Notes under the pieces: model-generated | The model's input: the letters and a program-made list of their open reading frames with translations, nothing else | Told to the model about the DNA's origin: nothing | The model's database searches: none | Part shown: positions 25,660 through 33,560 of the stretch, one piece after another | Layout: each line of letters opens with the position of its first letter | Numbering within the stretch: position 1 is the stretch's first letter | Program-made: the position numbers and the translations under genes | DNA from: an uncultured Lachnospiraceae bacterium | GTDB lineage: Bacteria; Bacillota; Clostridia; Lachnospirales; Lachnospiraceae | NCBI GenBank assembly: GCA_947175175.1 | Contig: CAMWLV010000027.1 | Location: forward strand, 1 to 33,612 | DNA length: 33,612 nt | Direction: 5' to 3'

Positions 25660-25674
25660 TTTTCTCTCTCCTTA

Positions 25675-26421
25675 TCATCCATATATCTCTATAAAAGATA
25701 CTGTATCTCCGCTCATCTGTAATCCGATGGTTCTATTTCCCATTTCGTACAAAAGTTCTGTTCCTTCCTCCGTATAAGAGCTTCCGTAAGCTGCAATCAC
25801 ATCCGCTTTCGTGCTGCCGATATGGATTCCAGCCGGAAGCGATTCACCGCCTGTAATCTCAATCAACGAGATGACATCAACGCCATTTGTAATATAAGTA
25901 TAAATTACCGCACCGCCATATGTATAAACCTTGTCATCGCCTGCTTCTGTGCAGCTCTTGGCGGAACCAAATGCGTCCGGCTCGCCCAGCTGGGCTGCGT
26001 AGACACTCATATCCCCCTTAAGCGGGATTGTGACACCTTTCACGACCACTGCAAAATCGCTTTCCGATACAGAGCCCTCCGCTGCGGAAACCGCCTCATG
26101 GACTTCCTGTGTTTGTTGCTGCGGCTTGCTCTCCGCCTCTGTTTTCTCCTCTGACTGTGCTTCAGTCTTAACTTCTGCCTCTTTCTCTGTCTCAGTTTCT
26201 GACTGTGTCTCGGACTCTTCCGTTGTCTGGGTTTTTGTCTCGACCTCTGTTTCTGTCTGCATATTCTGTGTCTCATCAACGGTACTTTCCAGAACTTCTA
26301 TACTGCTTTCCGACTGGTCTGCTGCCGACTGTCCAGATGCGCCGCACCCTGACATAAACGCCATACTCCCAGCGAAAACAGTCACTATCATCCATGTTGT
26401 TCTCTGATTCAATCTTTTCAT
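25675..26421 (-). CDS. Lipoprotein with Glu/Thr-rich linker
   Basis: The 248-residue product has a lipobox MSGC (Cys26), then a long low-complexity linker (about 40-115) made of Glu, Thr, Ser, Gln and Lys in short repeats such as TETE, SETQSETE and KTEAQSEEKTEAE. A C-terminal globular domain (about 118-248) contains two related-looking halves, each with an LG/YG turn and a valine-rich strand (LGEPDAFGSAKS and IGSTKADVIAAYGSSY). The second half resembles small beta-rich surface domains of the SmpA/BamE-like type, but the match is weak. It may span the wall and hold the C-terminal domain at the surface. AAGGAGA precedes the ATG. It sits between the DUF2142 and MBOAT genes in the glycan cluster. 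Confidence 0.75.
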   Translation of the reverse strand: MKRLNQRTTWMIVTVFAGSMAFMSGCGASGQSAADQSESSIEVLESTVDETQNMQTETEVETKTQTTEESETQSETETEKEAEVKTEAQSEEKTEAESKPQQQTQEVHEAVSAAEGSVSESDFAVVVKGVTIPLKGDMSVYAAQLGEPDAFGSAKSCTEAGDDKVYTYGGAVIYTYITNGVDVISLIEITGGESLPAGIHIGSTKADVIAAYGSSYTEEGTELLYEMGNRTIGLQMSGDTVSFIEIYG

Positions 26422-26467
26422 AATTCTCTCCTTATTTTGACTTACTTATTTCAGATTTATACTCCCT

Positions 26468-26483
26468 GCGTGCTCCGGCACGC
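26468..26483. repeat. Small GC-rich hairpin in the DUF2142-lipoprotein gap
   Basis: GCGTGC/GCACGC arms with a TCCG loop in the 120-bp gap between the DUF2142 stop and the lipoprotein start. There is no T tract on either side. It could be a weak terminator or an mRNA-stabilising stem dividing the cluster. Confidence 0.4.
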
Positions 26484-26541
26484 GTACCAATCAATAGTTT
26501 GAAAGACTATCTTTCTTTTTTCATACATTCATTCTTTACTT

Positions 26542-27927
26542 TCACTCACTCCAACATACCAGCCGATCAAACACAGCCAGCAAAACAGCAATATGCGTCA
26601 AAACTGCAGTGCCTAATATTACGTGGCTTTGGATTTCCAAACATTTCCATTTTATTTGTCCGACCGGTTTTAAGGCGACACACAGCATTCCCAGCAGCGG
26701 CAGCAGATAGCGCCCCTGCACGCCCTCAATTGTATCTGCTCCAAACGGCGTCCACCAGAGCAAATCCATACAATAGCAGCATACATATGTAAAAGCAAAC
26801 AAAAACATTACTGCCAGCCGCAGCTTTCCGCTGAATACCTGCTCTCCATCGCAGAGGACAGCAGACAACAGCAATCCCGCAAACACAGCAACCGCTGCTG
26901 ACGGGATGCGGAATGTCAGGGGACCTAAATACAATCCAATGCTCTGTGCACAGATATAGGGCAGTTCTTTCCATATCGAATGAACGAGCAGGCGCACCGT
27001 CTGTGCCGGATGCCCTAATATATACCCTATAGCGTACCCCTGCGACAGATCTGCATATGCACTGACATCACCTTCTGAAAAACACGAGAATATTATCGGA
27101 AAATATTTCCATACCCAGCAAATCAGAGGCAGTATGCAAAACAGATAATAATAACCTTTTTTGCCAAACGATTCCAGCGGCATCAGAAAGCCCATCACAA
27201 AAAACAGAATATAAAAAGGCTTTGAGAGTGTCACAACAGTTAGTGCCACTGCCAAAGTCATGCCATCAGTCAATCGCAGTTTCACAGGATTCTGCCTGTA
27301 GTCCAATATAACAGCACTTCCATAAACTGCTGCCGCATTTGCTATCGCATCTGCCGAACAGCTGGAAAACAAATGGAGTGCCATCGGAAACAGGACAATT
27401 ACCTGAAATAATTTTTTACCTGCAGGAATCCTCTCAATTGCCTTGCAACTGATGTACCACGCTGTCAAAAATGTCAGAAATCTGGCAAAGTACACCATAA
27501 TGACACTGCCGATTCCCATAAAACGACATATCAAAACAGCCGCCACAGTTGGAATATACAGCGGAAAAATGTACGGCATTGTACGACATAAACATTGCGC
27601 TGATAATTCATTTTCTATCGCAAATAACGGCGCCTCCTTCAGAAATGCTGTTAGAACACTATAGCTTACTTTTTCACCACATGCTGACAACTGTTCATAG
27701 AGCACTGCGTCCTGCTCTCTCATGGCGATCTGACGGTAAACATTTCCTGCTGTGCTTTCCACGACAGGATCCGCACCGCGGCACAGGACATTTGCATAGT
27801 GATAAGCCGTGGCAAAATGCCCTGCTTCATCCGGCGCAGTAAAAGGAGGCAGGACGAACAGATACAGAATGCCCAGCATAAAAAAGAATATCTTAAACCA
27901 ATTGCCTGTTCTGATCTTATCCTTCAC
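26542..27927 (-). CDS. DUF2142-family polytopic membrane protein
   Basis: Product of 461 residues from GTG at 27927. This start is preferred because GAGGAGGAC lies 5 nt upstream, whereas the in-frame ATG at 27945 has no ribosome binding site before it. About eleven to twelve hydrophobic segments and the LPPFTAPDEAGHFATAYHY motif after the first TM identify DUF2142 (PF09913), a family with the topology of GT-C-type glycosyltransferases and often encoded in capsule, teichoic acid or exopolysaccharide loci. The acidic PDE in the first extracellular loop matches the usual catalytic position of GT-C enzymes. It lies 34 bp after the DUF5722 gene. The substrate cannot be read from sequence. Confidence 0.85.
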   Translation of the reverse strand: MKDKIRTGNWFKIFFFMLGILYLFVLPPFTAPDEAGHFATAYHYANVLCRGADPVVESTAGNVYRQIAMREQDAVLYEQLSACGEKVSYSVLTAFLKEAPLFAIENELSAQCLCRTMPYIFPLYIPTVAAVLICRFMGIGSVIMVYFARFLTFLTAWYISCKAIERIPAGKKLFQVIVLFPMALHLFSSCSADAIANAAAVYGSAVILDYRQNPVKLRLTDGMTLAVALTVVTLSKPFYILFFVMGFLMPLESFGKKGYYYLFCILPLICWVWKYFPIIFSCFSEGDVSAYADLSQGYAIGYILGHPAQTVRLLVHSIWKELPYICAQSIGLYLGPLTFRIPSAAVAVFAGLLLSAVLCDGEQVFSGKLRLAVMFLFAFTYVCCYCMDLLWWTPFGADTIEGVQGRYLLPLLGMLCVALKPVGQIKWKCLEIQSHVILGTAVLTHIAVLLAVFDRLVCWSE

Positions 27928-27960
27928 CCTGTCCTCCTCTGTCATTTGACGTATTTGTGA

Positions 27961-29553
27961 TTATTGCAGCCCAAGCTGTGCCCAGCTGGAAACTCCGATG
28001 ATCGGAAGCGCGAAATCTGTATACGCCGTATTGCCTGTGTCCATATACTTAAATACTTCATAAGCATACCGCTTTGTGTCGCCCACTCTCAGTCCATATG
28101 ACACAGCAGAAGCTGCTTCGCCTGGATCATCATTCTGTTTGTGAATGATAAATGCCTCTATTTCAGGTAATGACTCTGCTTTCTTGTATGCATAGACAAG
28201 CGCTGCTGCCTGGTACTGCTCGTTTGATCCATATGGACTCAGCGCAGATGCATTAAATCCAAGCTCCGTGATCATCATATGACGCACTGTTCCGTTTGGA
28301 CTGAGCATCTCCGGCTGTTTCATATGATTGGTGAACACTTCCATATTCTGTACTGTAGCAAATTTTGAGTTGTCATTGTGCTGTACCAGATTCATGGAAG
28401 AATACGGTGCCGGAAGTGACCAGAAACGGCAGTTCTCCATCGGAACTGGATGGGGATGGATCGTAAGCCCCCAGTCAATGTTTCCGGTTGCCGTGATTGC
28501 TGCTGCAAATTTATCCAAAAACGTTCTGGAAGGATACTGCAAGGGCGAGGCTGTATCAATCCAGTTCCAACGCTGGTCGATGTTGGTATATACCCTTGCA
28601 TCCTTGTTGTGGCTCATGATTGCGTTGTAGCAGACACGGAACTGCTTCGCGTAATCCGCTGCAAATTCATCTGCGGAGATATTTCCCTGATAATGCGCCG
28701 GATAATTGTTGTTCACCTCATTGCCGATAATCCATGAGTGGATCGTGCCATACCCCTTATTGGAGTACCTCTCTGCCAGAAAGCTCATCAGTGCTTCCAA
28801 CTTTTTCGTGGGTGCCTGCTCCTGGACATTAAACGCATAGGATGTCATTCCCGCTGACCTTCCCAATGGCGGAATCATATCCAGTGTTGCAGGATTGTAA
28901 TTATTCGTAATTACCATCACCACATTGCATCCCTGACCGGAAAATAAAGAACATGTCGCATCGTACCCTGCCACAGCTGCAGTACTAAAGCTGTAATTCT
29001 TGCCATTGTAAGTATAACCTACGCCTCCCGCCTCGAAAAACTTGCTGATATCCAACACATATGTGGCATAGCCCGCGTTCAGGTCTGTCAAATCATTTAC
29101 ATAGCGCCAATCAGCGATCAAACCCTTTTTTGACCTTGCAGGATAACCTGTTGACACAGTTGCCACAGCCTCTGGATTGGTGATGTACATCTCATTGCTG
29201 ACAGGCACATACACGCCGCCGCGGAGTGCTGTCACAACAAACCTGCTGTACAACCTAGAAGCTGCTGTGTCCAGATTCAGATCAGTTATAAAAGTCACAC
29301 TATCCGCAACGGGAGCCGCCGCACAGTAGTCCGTCCGTGAACCTACACCAGTCTCATACGGCTCCAGCGCAAACAGATAATACTGTCCTGAGTCACTTGC
29401 CTGCGCCGCTCCCGTAGCAGCCACATGAACCTGATTCCCTACAATCACACATGCATTGACCGATATACCCAATTCGGCTGCAAAAGCGGTCATCTGCAGC
29501 GCAAAGATCAATATGACTGCCGCTGCAAGCCCCAATTTTATCTTTTTTTTCAT
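27961..29553 (-). CDS. Secreted DUF5722 protein with glycosidase-like TIM barrel
   Basis: Product of 530 residues. The signal peptide (1-26, cleavage after AFA) is followed by a beta-rich N-terminal region (about 27-130) and a domain (about 135-510) matching DUF5722: GLIADWRYVNDLTDLNAGYATYVLDIS, WIIGNEVNNNYPAHY (274-288), DWGLTIHPHPVP (360-371) and MITELGFNASAL (427-438). The Asn278-Glu279 pair and Glu430 sit where the acid/base and nucleophile of clan-A glycoside hydrolases lie, so a retaining glycosidase is plausible. It is probably secreted to process or trim the polymer made by the flanking membrane proteins. AGGAGGAATAGGA precedes the ATG, and the leader can form a stem over this site. 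Confidence 0.85.
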   Translation of the reverse strand: MKKKIKLGLAAAVILIFALQMTAFAAELGISVNACVIVGNQVHVAATGAAQASDSGQYYLFALEPYETGVGSRTDYCAAAPVADSVTFITDLNLDTAASRLYSRFVVTALRGGVYVPVSNEMYITNPEAVATVSTGYPARSKKGLIADWRYVNDLTDLNAGYATYVLDISKFFEAGGVGYTYNGKNYSFSTAAVAGYDATCSLFSGQGCNVVMVITNNYNPATLDMIPPLGRSAGMTSYAFNVQEQAPTKKLEALMSFLAERYSNKGYGTIHSWIIGNEVNNNYPAHYQGNISADEFAADYAKQFRVCYNAIMSHNKDARVYTNIDQRWNWIDTASPLQYPSRTFLDKFAAAITATGNIDWGLTIHPHPVPMENCRFWSLPAPYSSMNLVQHNDNSKFATVQNMEVFTNHMKQPEMLSPNGTVRHMMITELGFNASALSPYGSNEQYQAAALVYAYKKAESLPEIEAFIIHKQNDDPGEAASAVSYGLRVGDTKRYAYEVFKYMDTGNTAYTDFALPIIGVSSWAQLGLQ

Positions 29554-29563
29554 TCCTATTCCT

Positions 29564-29620
29564 CCTACTGATTCTCTTTATCATGTAACAATAGCCCCCA
29601 CAGCTCACCTCCTCAGTAGG
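29564..29620 (-). promoter_or_regulatory. Possible RBS-masking stem in the DUF5722 leader
   Basis: In the transcript, CCTACTGA (29620-29613) can pair with TCAGTAGG (29571-29564), which overlaps the AGGAGG ribosome binding site. A competing pairing TAGCC/GGCTA lies within the same loop, and a second GAGGAGG sits just after the 5' arm. The arrangement could regulate translation or be fortuitous. Confidence 0.3.
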
Positions 29621-29634
29621 CTACCAACAATATT

Positions 29635-29658
29635 TTAAATGCAGAAATCCGCATTTAA
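29635..29658. repeat. Hairpin at the end of the GtrII-like gene
   Basis: TTAAATGC/GCATTTAA arms (8 bp) with an 8-nt loop include the GtrII-like stop codon (29655-29657). The AT-rich context without a clean T tract suggests a weak attenuating terminator between the GtrII-like and DUF5722 genes. Confidence 0.45.
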
Positions 29659-31178
29659 TCACTTAATTTAATGATGATACATCCATCGTGCAGCGCTATG
29701 CTGCCTTTCATCGGCCAGTTCGCCATCTGCTTACTGTACTCTGCTGCCCTGACTACCTGCTCCTCATTTCCCTGAATATAATTTCCTCCCAGAGTGTGCA
29801 TGAAATCAACAATTCTGCGTGTGCTGTAAAATCCACGCGGTTCAACGTCCGCATCCCACTCAAAGAACGAGTACCCGATAGTATCACCCTTCACGCAGGA
29901 GTTATTTAGTTCTGCCTCATGCTTTCCTAGAAATATTACTGGATAAGAATGTGTCTCATCTTCCAGTCCATTTACTTCCTGCATAATGGCCTCTGCAATG
30001 CGCACATCACTTTCATACCGCACACTATCAGTGTAATTTAGCTGTATAGTGCCTCTTAACTGTACATACCCCGCAATTGTACACAATATCAGGAAGATCC
30101 GCACTGCAGTCCGCCTGCTCTCCAGACACAGAATCAGTACATATGCAACAAAGGCGAGGGCAAATGGCATCACCATCTGCGAGCGTCTGATGGGCTCCAC
30201 CGCACAGAGAACTGTCATATAAAAAGGAGCTGCGATCACCATAAGCAGACTGACACACACATCCACACGCATCAGCATCTTCTCCCTTTTCCTGACAGCG
30301 CACAAAACGATGACAACCAAAAACAGACAGCACAAAGGATATAATTTGGAATAATACAATCCCTGTCCCAGCACAACAGCCTTGACATGCCAGTAAATAT
30401 TGGTCAGACAGTCCTTAAATGACTGTCTGAACCACCGAACCTGCCCTGTCAAATATGCTGCCCCGCTACTGAACCAGACCATAGTGATTACCTGATTGAG
30501 CACAAAACTGCCTAAAAACACCAATATATATAATAGGCCTAGTTGCTTTAAAACACCGGATGCCGCCCTTTCCCGAAAAAAGCAATACAGAAAAAAGCAT
30601 GCTGCAGCCCCAAAAAGAAACAATGAAACCATCACCTGATACAGACTGAACAAAATGACATTGAACACCACAGACACAGCAAGGAGCGCACACCTTTTTT
30701 TCACATCTCTGACAGCGGCGGCACGATATACCATAAGCAGGCTGACCGCCGTCATACAGAATCCCAAAGTCATCTCCATAGCCTGAAGCTTGAAATACAG
30801 CTGCTCTGTGATCAATGGCGAGACGATCAGCAGCATGGAAAAGACAAGCGCTGCAGCCCCATTCTTTTCCCCTGAAACACAATGGAAAAGATATGTCCAC
30901 AAAGAGCACGCCGCTGTCAGAAAGATCAATGTCATCACTCCCGCAAAATGCGGATTAAAGATACTCGTTCCCAGCAGCCGTTTGAGCAGAACAAGTCCCT
31001 GTCTTCCTATGGATAACCATTCTACATAGAATGCATCCTGCAATGTAATGATGTCCTCCGTGTCTATTCCGATACTGTTGCCCAAAAGCATTGTGCCATG
31101 GCTAAAAAGTACAAGCAAAAACACGACGATCCACAGAATGCCATTTTCTGTGATATATTTGCAAAATGATCTCATCAT
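29655..31178 (-). CDS. GtrII-like (Glucos_trans_II) polytopic glycosyltransferase-type protein
   Basis: The 507-residue membrane protein has about ten to twelve hydrophobic segments (1-385) and a C-terminal soluble tail of about 115 residues. The first extracellular loop, IDTEDIITLQDAFYVEWLSIGRQGLVLLKRLLG, has the acidic start and the GRxGLxLL motif typical of the Glucos_trans_II/GtrII-like family, which adds sugars from lipid-linked donors outside the membrane. The tail (VIFLGKHEAELNN... NWPMKGSIALHDGCIIIKL) resembles the stub at 32314-32669. The start is either of two adjacent ATG codons (31178 or 31175); AGGGGGA spacing favours the second slightly. It lies 23 bp downstream of the SGNH-SH3 gene. 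Confidence 0.75.
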   Translation of the reverse strand: MMRSFCKYITENGILWIVVFLLVLFSHGTMLLGNSIGIDTEDIITLQDAFYVEWLSIGRQGLVLLKRLLGTSIFNPHFAGVMTLIFLTAACSLWTYLFHCVSGEKNGAAALVFSMLLIVSPLITEQLYFKLQAMEMTLGFCMTAVSLLMVYRAAAVRDVKKRCALLAVSVVFNVILFSLYQVMVSLFLFGAAACFFLYCFFRERAASGVLKQLGLLYILVFLGSFVLNQVITMVWFSSGAAYLTGQVRWFRQSFKDCLTNIYWHVKAVVLGQGLYYSKLYPLCCLFLVVIVLCAVRKREKMLMRVDVCVSLLMVIAAPFYMTVLCAVEPIRRSQMVMPFALAFVAYVLILCLESRRTAVRIFLILCTIAGYVQLRGTIQLNYTDSVRYESDVRIAEAIMQEVNGLEDETHSYPVIFLGKHEAELNNSCVKGDTIGYSFFEWDADVEPRGFYSTRRIVDFMHTLGGNYIQGNEEQVVRAAEYSKQMANWPMKGSIALHDGCIIIKLSD

Positions 31179-31201
31179 ACTCCCCCTAGGATTTGCTCAC
31201 C

Positions 31202-32266
31202 TTATGGCATTGTTACCAGACCTTCACCTGCTATATAGGAATTGGTTCCGTCAGGGCTGACACAGACGCGGAAGAACCCATTGCTGGTGATCCCTGTTAC
31301 CTGAATCGGAATACCTGCTTCACATGCTGGCAGAATTACACTGCTCTCCAGAGAGGGCTGCGCATATATGACTGTCATGTCATTTGTGTATAGTACAGCC
31401 TGTACCTCTGTAATTGTAAACTCCGCAACAACTTCCGTCATCTGTGTTTCGTCTGGCTCTTGTCTCTTCTGTCCTATTTTCCGGATCACATCCGCAATCA
31501 GATCCATGTATGTATCATGGTCCCAATGAATCGTGTCAATCATTCTTTGCGGACTTCTCGCTGCATAGAAATCCGTATAGTCCAAAAATTCATCTGGAAA
31601 TGCTGCTCTCACAGTATTATTAAACACATTTTTATCCGATGTAGCCTTGTAATATTGGGTCATAGTCGCCACAGAGAGGAAATAACAATCCGCATCCGGG
31701 AACTCATAAGTCATCCAATTACGGTAAGAATTGACATAGTAGTCCGCGATTTCTTTTGATCCCTTGGCCGCGGATACCGCGCCGTGAAAGGATATAATAT
31801 TCCAGTGCGCAATATTTGGATTGTTGTTGATAATCTCGTGAATCTTCTCCACACCGCGCCCGCGTTTTCCATTTCCGTCGCTGTAGATATATTCCTTGCT
31901 TGTCTGAAGTACGTCATCTACTCCTGGATTGTTGCCCTCAAAGACAAAAAACAGGTTTCCTCTCATCGTAAATGTATTGCCGCTGCCATCCTTTGTGACC
32001 TCCCTGCTGCTATCCCACAAATGCACATACGAAACATCTATATTGTCCCCCAGATGGAAAACATTTCCAGCCTCATCCGCTTTCATGCCTACTGCGTGAG
32101 CAGCCATAACACTGTGGCTCTCCCCTATAAAAATATATCCTTCCTCGTGATATACTCCATCACTCTCATATACTGTCATGGCGTTTACCGGCAGTACTGC
32201 CTGACCGACGATCAGCAAGATCAGCAAATATGCAACCACTGTTCTTTGCGTCATTTTCTTAAACAT
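31202..32266 (-). CDS. Secreted SGNH-hydrolase-like protein with C-terminal SH3-like domain
   Basis: Product of 354 residues from the ATG at 32266, which has GAGGAG 8 nt upstream; a GTG five codons earlier overlaps that site and is rejected. The signal peptide or anchor (about 8-30) is followed by an SGNH-like domain with block I FIGESHSV (46-53; Ser52 or Ser50 as the nucleophile candidate) and block V MIDTIHWDH (242-250; Asp244, His247). The GESHS form differs from the usual GDS. A C-terminal segment (about 285-354: VQAVLYTNDMTVIYAQPSLES... GITSNGFFRVCVSPDGTNSYIAGEGL) looks like a bacterial SH3 wall-binding domain. It could add or remove acyl groups on wall-linked glycan. It is the first intact gene of the cluster. 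Confidence 0.8.
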   Translation of the reverse strand: MFKKMTQRTVVAYLLILLIVGQAVLPVNAMTVYESDGVYHEEGYIFIGESHSVMAAHAVGMKADEAGNVFHLGDNIDVSYVHLWDSSREVTKDGSGNTFTMRGNLFFVFEGNNPGVDDVLQTSKEYIYSDGNGKRGRGVEKIHEIINNNPNIAHWNIISFHGAVSAAKGSKEIADYYVNSYRNWMTYEFPDADCYFLSVATMTQYYKATSDKNVFNNTVRAAFPDEFLDYTDFYAARSPQRMIDTIHWDHDTYMDLIADVIRKIGQKRQEPDETQMTEVVAEFTITEVQAVLYTNDMTVIYAQPSLESSVILPACEAGIPIQVTGITSNGFFRVCVSPDGTNSYIAGEGLVTMP

Positions 32267-32313
32267 CTTTATACTCCTCACTTTCTTTTATGTGAACTAT
32301 CGCTCACCTAGTT

Positions 32314-32669
32314 TTACTCCTCAAATTCCCTGTCCGAACCCTCCAATGACCATACAGGCATATCTTCGCAGTCTGCATAAGCAGATGCCATCATTTCCAT
32401 TGTGGGTTCTGCAAACCGGTCAAATCCCAACGTCCTCAAATGTCCTTTGATCCTACAGAAAGCGAAAAAAACTGTGGTTTCGTCATGTAGTTCAATTCGT
32501 AGGCAGACATGGAAACATATGTCATATACTGCTCCGGCTGAAAATAGGCCGGATCGATTAAGGCATCTTTGTGGCCTATGAAAATTAGCGGTTTTCCCTC
32601 CTGCGCATAGGCCAGTACCAGTAACATTCCTATATAAAGGCTATAAAGGCACAATTGAAGGGGCACCAT
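32314..32669 (-). pseudogene. Frameshifted C-terminal stub of a second GtrII-like gene
   Basis: From 32669 the minus strand reads one TM-like segment and then GKPLIFIGHKDALIDPAYF... TKPQFFSLSVGSKD, where the frame ends in TGA. One base away the sequence continues HLRTLGFDRFAEPTMEMMASAY... MPVWSLEGSDREFEE to a TAA at 32314-32316. Joined, this resembles the tail of the GtrII-like protein at 29655-31178 (PVIFLGKHEAEL..., then RAAEYSKQMANWPMKGSI). A TAG stop lies a few codons upstream of 32669, and no N-terminal membrane region is present. I read it as the remaining last third of a paralogue, with a frameshift near 32440. Confidence 0.7.
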
Positions 32670-32704
32670 ACTTGTCTCCTATCCTGCACGATACGATGGC
32701 GTCA

Positions 32705-32750
32705 ATAATGTCTCTTAAAGAGAAAATTTCTTCTCTTTAAGAGACATTAT
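32705..32750. repeat. Nested palindrome with twin TCTCTTNAAGAGA units
   Basis: Two 20-bp perfect arms (32705-32724 and 32731-32750) enclose a 6-nt loop. Each arm contains its own 13-bp palindrome, TCTCTTAAAGAGA (32711-32723) and TCTCTTTAAGAGA (32732-32744). This could form one long hairpin or two side-by-side operator sites spaced 21 bp apart, that is, on the same DNA face. Confidence 0.75.
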
Positions 32751-33022
32751 ATTTCCTTCTAAGAGAAATTGCAACTACTTTTTTCTTTTCTGAAACAATT
32801 TCCGATTTTTATTCCAAATAAATATTGCCTGTAATTCAGCTAATATCAGAAACATATCACACGAATTACAAAATTATCTTATATCAAAAAAGTTTTTCTA
32901 TCTCGCACAGAGAACTACTTATTCCCGTATTTTCAACATATTTTGCACTTTTTATCTCTAATTGAGACTTTCTTTTCTCTCTATGTTTGTTTTCATCAAT
33001 TTCTATTCTCTATATGCTTATC

Positions 33023-33059
33023 TAGAGCATGTTCAAAAACATATCCCAAACATGCTCTA
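33023..33059. promoter_or_regulatory. Inverted repeat in front of XRE gene
   Basis: TAGAGCATGTT/AACATGCTCTA arms (11 bp, perfect) with a 15-nt loop end 40 bp before the XRE ATG. It could be an autoregulatory operator or a leader hairpin. Confidence 0.45.
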
Positions 33060-33099
33060 AAGGAAAGGCACTCTATTTTATAAAGAAAGGAGAATACAT

Positions 33100-33426
33100 A
33101 TGGAAAAAGGAGCCTTAGGAAACGCGATACGCACAGCGCGTATCAAAATGAATCTCACACAGGAACAAGTCGCGGAAATGGTAGATATCTCACCAGTTCA
33201 TTACATGCATCTGGAAAGCGAACACCGTATGCCATCTGTCAAAGTACTTTTCAAACTATGTGATATTCTAAATCTATCATTGGACAGTCTCATGTTTCTA
33301 TCCACAAACAACAGTCTTCTGATTCAGGAACTCAACAATTACGCACACAAATGCACTGATAAACAGCTGCAAGTCATTCTTGCCGCTATGCAGGTCATGG
33401 TCGCGCAGAACACCGCCGAATCGTAA
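33100..33426 (+). CDS. XRE-family helix-turn-helix regulator
   Basis: The 108-residue protein has an N-terminal HTH_3 domain (8-62: LGNAIRTARIKMNLTQEQVAEMVDISPVHYMHLESEHRMPSVKVLFKLCDILNLSLDSL), with the TQEQVAEMVDIS turn and the MHLESEHRMPS recognition region. The C-terminal helix (about 70-105, LIQELNNYAHKCTDKQLQVILAAMQVMV) suits dimerisation. Similar small XRE proteins are common repressors in Lachnospiraceae. AAAGGAG is 7 nt before the ATG. It is the only plus-strand gene at this end, preceded by two inverted repeats that are natural operator candidates, and divergent from the glycan cluster. Confidence 0.9.
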   Translation: MEKGALGNAIRTARIKMNLTQEQVAEMVDISPVHYMHLESEHRMPSVKVLFKLCDILNLSLDSLMFLSTNNSLLIQELNNYAHKCTDKQLQVILAAMQVMVAQNTAES

Positions 33427-33443
33427 TATTGATTTCAATCTGG

Positions 33444-33483
33444 AATTGTAGGTACAGCTGTGTCAGCAGCTGTACCTACAATT
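33444..33483. repeat. Strong hairpin after the XRE gene
   Basis: 17-bp perfect arms (AATTGTAGGTACAGCTG and complement) with a 6-nt loop begin 18 bp after the XRE stop. It probably ends or stabilises the XRE transcript, but no T tract follows, so it is not a canonical intrinsic terminator. Confidence 0.7.
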
Positions 33484-33560
33484 GAGCAAGGGAATGCTCT
33501 TCTCTTCCCACCAGATACCTGTCAGTCTCAGCTGACATACTTCTTTTGGGTGTCCGTGTA

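Larger units (their letters stand above)
32670..33099. other. AT-rich intergenic region, 430 bp
   Basis: Non-coding spacer between the GtrII-like stub and the XRE gene. It contains the long nested palindrome at 32705-32750, a third half-copy TCTAAGAGAAA at 32758-32768, a long AT-rich tract (about 32770-33020) without a convincing gene, and the 11-bp inverted repeat at 33023-33059 in front of the XRE gene. Promoters of both divergent units probably lie here, but no clear -35/-10 pair was fixed. Confidence 0.6.

Noticed and set aside
29393-29608. Short Cys-rich frame starting with GTG after GAGGAGG, overlapping the DUF5722 start
   Set aside because: Most of it runs out of frame through the signal-peptide region of DUF5722; no hydrophobic toxin-like or leader-peptide pattern was convincing.
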